Source: 40-80 sp040394775 (GTDB lineage: Bacteria > Bacteroidota > Bacteroidia > Flavobacteriales_D > Crocinitomicaceae). Taken from it: a stretch of DNA of 29,960 nucleotides. Each line of letters begins with the position of its first letter. Within the stretch, counting starts at the first letter, position 1. The notes beneath the pieces are model-generated. The model saw only the letters and a list, made by a program, of their open reading frames with translations, was not told the DNA's origin and searched no databases. This document shows positions 24,006 to 29,960 of this stretch, one piece after another. The position numbers and the translations under genes are program-made. The stretch spans positions 1 to 29,960 of the forward strand of contig JBEBRN010000033.1 of assembly GCA_040394775.1 (NCBI GenBank). The letters are read 5' to 3'.

Positions 24006-25082
24006 ATGAAAAAGGTCATTCAATTTTTTATTATCCTCGCTTATGTAGGAATGTTGAGTGTCTACCTCAATAATTGGGTGAAACCAACCGAATTTTACTT
24101 TTTATCCTTTTTAGGATTAGGGTATGTTCCAATTTTAATCATTTTTATTTGTGCAATTGTATTTGCTTTTTCTATTTCCAGAAGCTTATTTTATAGTGGA
24201 TTGGTTATTTTTATCATTGGCATTAAATTACACTTAAACTTCTTCTCAATTGCTATTCCTAATGATTCTATAAGTGAAAAGTCATTAAAAGTGTTGAGTT
24301 ATAATGTCCGTTTATTTGATTTATACACACATCCAGATGGAACAACAAAACATAAGATTTTCGACTATTTAAAAGAAGAAAAAGCCGATATCTATTGCTT
24401 TCAGGAATTTTACCAACAAGATTCACCGACTCAATTTGTGACGAGGGATTCACTGATGCAATTATTAAAGACACCCAATATCCAAGAGCATTATTCTTTC
24501 CATCTAAGAGGTAGACAATATTTTGGCGTTGCTATGATGACGCATCTTCCAGTTGTGGCACAAGGCGATGTGTCATTTTTGGATGAAGCACACGATGATA
24601 ATAATTATTGCATTTTTATGGATATCGTTCCGACACCTGGAGATACTATTCGTGTTTACAATATGCATTTACAGTCTATTAAACTGAATAGTAGTGATTT
24701 ATCAGGAATAGAAGACGATACGAAACTACCGGATAAAAACAATTTAGTAGGAATCGTTAAAAAACTACATATTGCTTTTGAAAAACGACAGTTTCAAACA
24801 GAAAAGGTAATTTCTCATATTGGAGAATGTCCGTATCGTGTTATCATTGTAGGTGATTTCAACGACACGCCAATGTCTTACAGTTATTTACAATTCCGAA
24901 AAATTTTAAAAGATGCCTTCACTAGTAATCACACTGGAATTGGGGCGACGTATGCCGGAAAGTTACCCGTTGGACGCATCGACTATATTTTACATTCACC
25001 GGAACTAAATCCGTACAATTTTAACATACAGAAAGAAGTACTTTCAGATCATTATTCGATAAATTGTCAGTTTAATTATTGA
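24006..25082 (+). CDS. Membrane-anchored endonuclease/exonuclease/phosphatase-fold protein
   Basis: The 358-residue product has three N-terminal membrane segments (within residues 1-80) and then a complete EEP (DNase I-like) domain: LKVLSYNVRLFDLY, ADIYCFQEFYQQ with the metal-binding glutamate, YNMHLQS, VIIVGDFNDTPMSYSYLQF, GRIDYILHS, and the final SDHYSI with the catalytic histidine. All key positions are present, so it should be an active phosphoesterase. The family includes DNases, sphingomyelinases and phosphoinositide phosphatases, so the substrate is open. The topology places the domain in the cytoplasm or periplasm, and I cannot decide which. Its ATG directly follows the stop of the second rhomboid. 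Confidence 0.88.
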   Translation: MKKVIQFFIILAYVGMLSVYLNNWVKPTEFYFLSFLGLGYVPILIIFICAIVFAFSISRSLFYSGLVIFIIGIKLHLNFFSIAIPNDSISEKSLKVLSYNVRLFDLYTHPDGTTKHKIFDYLKEEKADIYCFQEFYQQDSPTQFVTRDSLMQLLKTPNIQEHYSFHLRGRQYFGVAMMTHLPVVAQGDVSFLDEAHDDNNYCIFMDIVPTPGDTIRVYNMHLQSIKLNSSDLSGIEDDTKLPDKNNLVGIVKKLHIAFEKRQFQTEKVISHIGECPYRVIIVGDFNDTPMSYSYLQFRKILKDAFTSNHTGIGATYAGKLPVGRIDYILHSPELNPYNFNIQKEVLSDHYSINCQFNY

Positions 25083-25136
25083 TGAATGTGTGGAACAAAA
25101 TGAATTTATATATCTAGAAATTGAACTAATTTTAAA

Positions 25137-27140
25137 ATGGATATTCAAAAACGCATAAAGGAGTTGACCAAACTTTTGAACTACCATAATCATTTGTATT
25201 ATGTGGAAAGTCGTCAAGAAATTTCTGATTTTGAATTCGACCAGTTAATGGAAGAATTACAGCTTTTGGAAAGAGAAAATCCAGAATTAGCATCTGCTAT
25301 TAGTCCAACAAAGCGTGTTGGTGGAGATATCACCAAAAAATTCAATACAGTTAAGCATCGATATCCGATGTTGTCATTGAGTAATTCGTATTCGAAAGAA
25401 GAGATTGTCGATTGGGCTAATCGTGCTACAAAATTGGTGAACAATCCATTTGAATATATCTGTGAATTGAAATACGATGGAGTAGCAGTTGGTATTCAAT
25501 ATATCGATGGAAAACTTTTTAGAGCCGTTACACGTGGTGATGGAACACAAGGAGAAGATATCACGAATAACGTGAAGACGATTCGTTCAGTTCCGTTAGA
25601 ATTGACAGGAGATTATCCAGCTGATTTTGAAATTCGTGGCGAAATTATTTTACCGATTGCGTCTTTTGAGAAAATCAACGAGCAACGTCGTGTCAACTTT
25701 GAAGACGAATATGCCAATCCACGAAATTTAGCTTCTGGAACATTGAAATCTTTGGATTCAAAAACTGTTGCAGAGCGAAATTTAGATACCTTTCTCTATG
25801 GCGTTTACGGAGAGAATTTACCCATGAAAAGCCATTTTGATGCCGTTATAAAGGCAAAAGAATGGGGATTTAAAACACCTACTGAGAAAGATAAATATAT
25901 TTTCAAGACGACTTCGGTAGATGAAATTATGGATTTTATCGAATATTGGGATACTCAACGTGATTTCTTACCGTTTCAAATTGATGGTATTGTTTTGAAA
26001 ATCAATGATTACGCCACGCAAGAAGAATTAGGTTTTACCGCTAAATCACCGCGCTGGGCAATTGCCTATAAGTTCAAAACAGAACGAGTAGAAACCATCT
26101 TAGAATCAGTTTCCTATCAAGTGGGGAGAACAGGAGCTGTAACGCCCGTAGCTAATTTAAAAGCTGTTTCTTTAGGAGGAACAACGGTTAGAAGAGCGTC
26201 TTTGTATAATGCCGACCAGATGGATAAATTAGATTTATACCTTCATGATGCGGTCTTTGTCGAAAAAGGAGGAGAAATTATTCCTAAAATTGTAGGCGTA
26301 AATCTTGAAAAAAGAACAGCTGACTGTGAAAAAGTTATCTTTATATCTCATTGTCCTGAATGTCAGACAGCATTAGTTCGTCAGGAAGGAGAAGTGTTGC
26401 ATTATTGCCCAAACGATCAGTCTTGTCCGCCGCAGGTGAGAGGACGAATCGAACATTTTATTGCTCGAAAAGCAATGAACATTGACGGTATTGGTCCCGA
26501 AACAATTGACTTACTGTATTCCAAGCAATTAATTAAAGATGTATCTGATTTATACCAATTGACATTTGACCAAATTGTTGATTTAGATAGAATGGGAGAT
26601 AAGTCGGCCAATAATATTTTAAAAAGTATTGAGATATCGAAACAAATACCATTTGAACGCGTTTTGTTTGCTATCGGTATTCGTTTTGTCGGTGAAACAG
26701 TCGCCAAGCAATTAGCAAAAGCGTTTAAAAACATCGAGTCTTTAGCACTTGCTAAGTATGATGATTTAATTGCCGTTGAAGAGATAGGCGATAAAATTGC
26801 CTTATCCGTATTACAATTCTTTGCTGATCCCGAGCACATTACGTTGATTGATAATTTGATGAAAGCCGGCCTTCAATTTAAACTAGAAGAGACGGTACTA
26901 GCTTCGACTCTCTTAGAAGGAAAGTCATTCGTGGTATCTGGTGTTTTTACGTCGTTCTCGAGAGATGAATTGAAAGCGTTAATCGAGATGAATGGAGGAA
27001 AGAATGTCAGCTCCATTTCAGCTAAAACGGATTATGTGATAGCGGGTGAGAATATGGGGCCAGCCAAGCTAGAAAAAGCGAATAAGTTAGGCGTTTCCAT
27101 TATTTCGGAAGAAGATTTTAAGCAAATGATCGGATATTAA
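25137..27140 (+). CDS. ligA: NAD-dependent DNA ligase LigA
   Basis: LigA seals nicks in DNA during replication and repair using NAD. The 667-residue product has the Ia domain (LLNYHNHLYYVESRQEISDF), the adenylated lysine K112 in CELKYDGVAVG, GEIILPIASFE, IDGIVLKI, an OB fold (YQVGRTGAVTPVANL), a four-cysteine zinc finger (C406, C409, C424, C430), helix-hairpin-helix repeats (MNIDGIGPETIDLLY, EEIGDKIALSVL) and a C-terminal BRCT domain (LEGKSFVVSGVF, KTDYVIAGENMGPAKLEKA). Length is standard. It lies 54 bases after the EEP gene on the same strand and may be read through from the mutL cluster. No terminator is visible between them. Confidence 0.98.
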   Translation: MDIQKRIKELTKLLNYHNHLYYVESRQEISDFEFDQLMEELQLLERENPELASAISPTKRVGGDITKKFNTVKHRYPMLSLSNSYSKEEIVDWANRATKLVNNPFEYICELKYDGVAVGIQYIDGKLFRAVTRGDGTQGEDITNNVKTIRSVPLELTGDYPADFEIRGEIILPIASFEKINEQRRVNFEDEYANPRNLASGTLKSLDSKTVAERNLDTFLYGVYGENLPMKSHFDAVIKAKEWGFKTPTEKDKYIFKTTSVDEIMDFIEYWDTQRDFLPFQIDGIVLKINDYATQEELGFTAKSPRWAIAYKFKTERVETILESVSYQVGRTGAVTPVANLKAVSLGGTTVRRASLYNADQMDKLDLYLHDAVFVEKGGEIIPKIVGVNLEKRTADCEKVIFISHCPECQTALVRQEGEVLHYCPNDQSCPPQVRGRIEHFIARKAMNIDGIGPETIDLLYSKQLIKDVSDLYQLTFDQIVDLDRMGDKSANNILKSIEISKQIPFERVLFAIGIRFVGETVAKQLAKAFKNIESLALAKYDDLIAVEEIGDKIALSVLQFFADPEHITLIDNLMKAGLQFKLEETVLASTLLEGKSFVVSGVFTSFSRDELKALIEMNGGKNVSSISAKTDYVIAGENMGPAKLEKANKLGVSIISEEDFKQMIGY

Positions 27141-27152
27141 ATTGCCTTTATT

Positions 27153-27734
27153 TTGTTTTCCAATTCGCACCATTTACACTTACTATTGATTGATAATTAC
27201 GATTCATTCACCTATAATATTGTCCATTATTTGGAGAAATTAGGACATGAAGTCGTTGTTGTAAAGAATGATGCAATCGATTTTTCAATAGTTGCAAATT
27301 ACGATAAAATCATCATTTCTCCAGGTCCTGGATTACCCAAGGATGCGGGTCGCCTCATGGAATTATTAGAAATGTTTTACACACAAAAACCCATTTTAGG
27401 TATTTGTTTAGGCATGCAAGCATTAGTGGAGTTTTTTGGTGGAAGTTTGTACAATCAGCCACACGTAAAACATGGCGTGAAAGAAAAGGTAAGCATTTTA
27501 TCATCAAGGCTTTATGCAGGTTTACCCCAAACGTTTGAAGTAGGGTTATATCACAGTTGGGCAGTAGATGTTACGTATGCTCCCTCTTTGATTAGGACAG
27601 CTTCTTCCGAGAATGAGATCATCATGAGTGTCGAACATGAATCATTACCAATTGTAGGGATACAATATCATCCAGAATCAATTATGACTGATAATGGTTT
27701 AGCGATTCTCCATAACTTTTTAGAATATTATTAA
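27153..27734 (+). CDS. Glutamine amidotransferase, TrpG/PabA type
   Basis: This subunit releases ammonia from glutamine for anthranilate or aminodeoxychorismate synthase. The class I amidotransferase motifs are complete: IDNYDSFTYN at the N-terminus, ISPGPGLPKDAG in the oxyanion region, the nucleophile C85 in GICLGMQALVEFFGG, and H173/E175 in QYHPES. Length of ~190 fits. No ATG or GTG precedes the first conserved residues, so the start is uncertain. TTG at 27153 is given and adds about a dozen residues (MFSNSHHLHL) before the conserved LLIDNYD. There is no trpE or pabB partner in the window, so trpG and pabA cannot be told apart by context. It starts 12 bases after ligA. Confidence 0.9.
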   Translation: MFSNSHHLHLLLIDNYDSFTYNIVHYLEKLGHEVVVVKNDAIDFSIVANYDKIIISPGPGLPKDAGRLMELLEMFYTQKPILGICLGMQALVEFFGGSLYNQPHVKHGVKEKVSILSSRLYAGLPQTFEVGLYHSWAVDVTYAPSLIRTASSENEIIMSVEHESLPIVGIQYHPESIMTDNGLAILHNFLEYY

Positions 27735-27797
27735 AATAATGGATTTGTGGCATAATATTTATATATTTATAGCTGTTATACTTAAAACATAAAAATT

Positions 27798-28235
27798 ATG
27801 AGAAGCTTTTTATTGACGTGCTTAATGGTTGTCCTAAGTGTCTCCGCTTATGGCCAGAGAGCCACATGTGTAGGGAAATGGACATCTGTTGATGATAAAA
27901 CAGGAAAGAAGAAATCTATCGTTGAGTTGTACAAACACGATGGGAAATTGTACGGAAAAATTGTATATCTCTATCCAAGAGAAGGAAGACCAGACAATCC
28001 AGTATGTGATAAATGTACAGACGACAGAAAAGATAAGCCTCTTGTAGGATTACAAATTGTTAGAGGATTGAGTTGGGATGGTGAGACTTGGTACGGTGGT
28101 ACGATTGTCGATCCTGAAAATGGTAAAGTTTACAAGTTGAAGATGTGGGTGGACGAAGGTACACCGAATAAGTTGAATGTTCGTGGTTATATCGGACCAT
28201 TCTTCCGAACTCAAACTTGGGCACGAGAAGAGTGA
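27798..28235 (+). CDS. DUF2147 domain secreted protein
   Basis: The 145-residue product has a signal peptide (MRSFLLTCLMVVLSVSAYGQ) and a DUF2147 domain, a small beta-rich domain of unknown function common in the periplasm of Gram-negative bacteria. Characteristic parts are VGKWTSVDDKTGKKKSIVEL, HDGKLYGKIVYLYP, a CDKC pair, and the central GLQIVRGLSWDGETWYGGTI followed by VDPENGKVYKLKMWV, ending LNVRGYIGPFFRTQTWAR. A clean terminator follows and no strong promoter box is seen before it. It is likely monocistronic. Confidence 0.92.
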   Translation: MRSFLLTCLMVVLSVSAYGQRATCVGKWTSVDDKTGKKKSIVELYKHDGKLYGKIVYLYPREGRPDNPVCDKCTDDRKDKPLVGLQIVRGLSWDGETWYGGTIVDPENGKVYKLKMWVDEGTPNKLNVRGYIGPFFRTQTWAREE

Positions 28236-28254
28236 AAATAGCATTTTATATATC

Positions 28255-28283
28255 AAAAAGGAATCGAAAGGATTCCTTTTTTT
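28255..28283 (+). terminator. Intrinsic terminator of the DUF2147 gene
   Basis: AAAAAGGAATC, loop GAAAG, GATTCCTTTTTTT. The stem is perfect with a T run, 20 bases after the stop codon. Confidence 0.9.
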
Positions 28284-28348
28284 GTTTTTATTCGTGAACG
28301 TCACTTTCTTTTGTACCTTTACGAATAGAAAAATACATCTCATATAAA

Positions 28349-29209
28349 ATGAAAATATATCCATTAAATACAGGTTTTTTTAAATTAGATGGAGGAGCAA
28401 TGTTTGGCGTTGTTCCGAAACAATTATGGCAAAAAACAAATCCTGCTGACGAGTCAAATCTTTGCGATTGGGCGATGCGCAGTATGTTAATTGAAGATGG
28501 TAAACGCCTGATGATTATTGATGCTGGTATTGGCGACAAACAAAGTGAAAAGTTCTTCTCGCACTACCATTTATCTGGAAACGATTCATTAGAAGGAAAT
28601 TTAAAGAAATATGGGTTTTCATCAGACGATATAACGGATGTTTTTCTAACACATTTACACTTTGACCACGTTGGAGGTGCTGTTAAATGGAATAAGGATA
28701 GATCGGGATTTGTTCCAACGTTTAAAAATGCGACCTATTGGAGTACTGAAAAACATTGGCAATGGGCGGTAGAACCAAATGCGAGAGAAAAAGCGTCGTT
28801 TTTAAAAGAGAATATTTTACCCATCCAAGAGAGTGGACAATTAATGTTCGTCAATAGAGTAGGCGACTACACCGAAAATGTATTCGACAATATCAATATG
28901 CACTTCGCGGATGGACATACTGAAAGCATGATGTGTCCCGAAATTTTGTACAAAGGGAAAAAGATTGTTTTTATGGCAGATTTGCTACCAAGCGTTGGTC
29001 ATTTGCCGTTGCCGTATGTGATGGGGTACGATACACGACCATTATTGACGTTGACAGAAAAAGAGAAGTTTCTTAATCGTGCTGCGGACGAAGAGTTAAT
29101 CTTATTTTTAGAACATGATGCTGTGAATGAATGCTGTACGGTGCAACATACAGAGAAAGGAGTTCGGCTGAAAGAAACGTTTACTTTTGAGGAAATGTTT
29201 GGTAAGTAA
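28349..29209 (+). CDS. Metallo-beta-lactamase-fold hydrolase
   Basis: The 286-residue cytoplasmic protein (no signal peptide) has the MBL metal-binding motif THLHFDHVGG with H102, H104, D106 and H107, plus later ligands around FADGHTESM and FMADLLPSVGH, and LEHDA near the end. It resembles the group that includes quorum-quenching lactonases and other dinuclear zinc hydrolases (NTGFFKLDGGAMFGVVP opening), but specificity cannot be read from sequence. It lies after a terminator and has its own AT-rich leader. TACCTTTA at 28314 is a one-mismatch -7 box without a spaced TTG. Confidence 0.9.
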   Translation: MKIYPLNTGFFKLDGGAMFGVVPKQLWQKTNPADESNLCDWAMRSMLIEDGKRLMIIDAGIGDKQSEKFFSHYHLSGNDSLEGNLKKYGFSSDDITDVFLTHLHFDHVGGAVKWNKDRSGFVPTFKNATYWSTEKHWQWAVEPNAREKASFLKENILPIQESGQLMFVNRVGDYTENVFDNINMHFADGHTESMMCPEILYKGKKIVFMADLLPSVGHLPLPYVMGYDTRPLLTLTEKEKFLNRAADEELILFLEHDAVNECCTVQHTEKGVRLKETFTFEEMFGK

Positions 29210-29319
29210 TTCATCTGTGGATGTTGTAAACTATTAGCGTAACGATGTAATACGAATTGTGGACAATTGAGCGACCTTTGTTCGTAATACATATATTATC
29301 ATTCTTTAATATCAATAGT

Positions 29320-29676
29320 ATGAAAACGAAAGCAGAAATACAGCAGGCGATTACGCAAATGACTAATACGATTCATCAGCAATATCCCGAATTATCCAAT
29401 TACATTCTTGAAAATCCAATCAAAGTTTCTGGAGATGACGCGAAAGATGCGGGTAATTTAGAAATATACCTTCACTCATTACAGGAATTAGTGGATAATT
29501 ATATTCACACCGACGTGGACGCAGTCACTAAACTACAGAACAAACCGTCTGACTTTCCAGGTTATCCTATTTATCCTTCTTCGAACGATATTTATCATAA
29601 AGACAAAGAAGAAAGTGAGTTAAATCCTGAAGATTTATCGAAAAAAAATCGCCGAATCCATCCAATAATTCGATGA
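29320..29676 (+). CDS. Conserved hypothetical small protein
   Basis: The start chosen is ATG at 29320, giving 118 residues (MKTKAEIQQAITQMTNTI). A longer reading from 29257 adds residues with no support. The N-terminal half is helical and the middle reads LEIYLHSLQELVDNYIHT. The C-terminal half is acidic and disordered (PSDFPGYPIYPSSNDIY, ELNPEDLSKKN). I recall similar small proteins in Bacteroidota followed by the same kind of acidic partner seen here, but no function is known. Its stop overlaps the ATG of the next gene (ATGA). Confidence 0.75.
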   Translation: MKTKAEIQQAITQMTNTIHQQYPELSNYILENPIKVSGDDAKDAGNLEIYLHSLQELVDNYIHTDVDAVTKLQNKPSDFPGYPIYPSSNDIYHKDKEESELNPEDLSKKNRRIHPIIR

Positions 29677-29836
29677 ATGAAAAGAGTTTTAAAGACGATA
29701 TGACAGGAGAAGATTTAGACATTCCGGGGGTGAGTTAGATGACCAGCAAGAAAATATTGGTAGTGAAGATGAAGAAAATAATTATTATAGTCTAGGTGGC
29801 GATAATCACACTGATTTAGAAGAGGATAAAGGGTGA
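29673..29836 (+). pseudogene. Small acidic protein gene, apparent frameshift in a G run
   Basis: From the ATG overlapping the previous stop, the first frame reads MNEKSFKDDMTGEDLDIPG and then hits TAG at 29736-29738. The next frame continues directly from 29732 as ELDDQQENIGSEDEENNYYS and LGGDNHTDLEEDKG, ending in TGA at 29834-29836. Both halves share one acidic composition and together match a small Bacteroidota protein whose middle reads DLDxPGxELDD, as I recall it. A single missing base in GGGGG (29726-29730) would restore the frame. This may be a true lesion, a programmed slip or a sequencing error. Confidence 0.6.
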
Positions 29837-29853
29837 TAAACGAAGGTCAAGTT

Positions 29854-29960
29854 TTATACTTTAACGGTTATCACATCGTCTAAATTAGTCGTATAGCGAG
29901 GCGAAAGATGTTCTTGTCTCATTTTCCAAATACGCTTTTGATCTTGTACTGCCAGTCGTA
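29854..29960 (-). CDS. C-terminal end of an unidentified protein (partial)
   Basis: On the minus strand an open frame enters from the window edge and ends in TAA at 29854-29856. The last residues read KRIWKMRQEHLSPRYTTNLD then DVITVKV. The other minus-strand frames contain stops here. The 17-base gap to the convergent acidic gene is typical of two real 3' ends. Too little is present to name the family. Confidence 0.55.
   Translation of the reverse strand, partial: RLAVQDQKRIWKMRQEHLSPRYTTNLDDVITVKV

Noticed and set aside
29257..29319. N-terminal extension of the small conserved gene (MWTIERPLFVIHIL...)
   Set aside because: The extension is hydrophobic and unlike the rest; the ATG at 29320 gives the expected soluble helical start.
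29739..29796. Short ORF from ATG at 29739 (MTSKKILVV...) in the third frame
   Set aside because: It has only 18 codons and a composition unlike the acidic frame that continues the upstream gene.

Overview
The window is chromosomal DNA from a low-GC member of the Bacteroidota, most likely order Flavobacteriales. The signs are a gingipain-type C25 protease ending in a type IX secretion (T9SS) sorting domain, DUF3078 and DUF2147 proteins, the short form of AMP nucleosidase, and several promoters of the form TTG-N19-TAnnTTTG. Some features recall the Crocinitomicaceae/Fluviicola group, but the genus cannot be fixed from this sequence.

Layout. (1) 1-2643, minus strand: two orphan Rhs tip cassettes sit behind mnmA. 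They share a near-identical stretch of about 315 bp, then diverge into different Rhs cores and C-terminal domains. The cassette next to mnmA is followed by a lipoprotein gene in the position of an immunity gene; the other runs off the window edge. No full-length Rhs gene lies upstream. (2) 2691-8881: housekeeping genes mnmA (tRNA 2-thiolation), dapD (lysine/meso-DAP synthesis), lipA with an MsbA-like ABC exporter, and an OsmC-type peroxiredoxin. A lone small lipoprotein and a palindromic intergenic element lie between them. (3) 8865-12088 and on to 14234: envelope and secretion genes, comprising yidD, a lytic transglycosylase-like enzyme, a DUF3078 outer-membrane barrel, AMP nucleosidase and a secreted C25 protease. 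(4) 14539-25082, plus strand: a tight series of a 1991-residue protein with about 22 TPR-like repeats, mutL, two rhomboid proteases and a membrane-anchored endonuclease/exonuclease/phosphatase-fold protein. Gaps are 17, 4, -1 and 0 bases, so it looks like one transcription unit. (5) 25137-29960: ligA, a TrpG/PabA amidotransferase, a DUF2147 protein, a metallo-beta-lactamase-fold hydrolase, and a small conserved gene followed by an acidic small gene that looks frameshifted. The edge of an unidentified minus-strand gene closes the window.

Most of the window is ordinary core genome. The parts most worth a second look are the orphan Rhs cassettes, the giant repeat protein linked to mutL, the palindromic element at 5556-5704, the operator-like palindrome between lipA and the OsmC gene, and the frameshift near 29730. 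No rRNA, tRNA, CRISPR array or transposase was seen.
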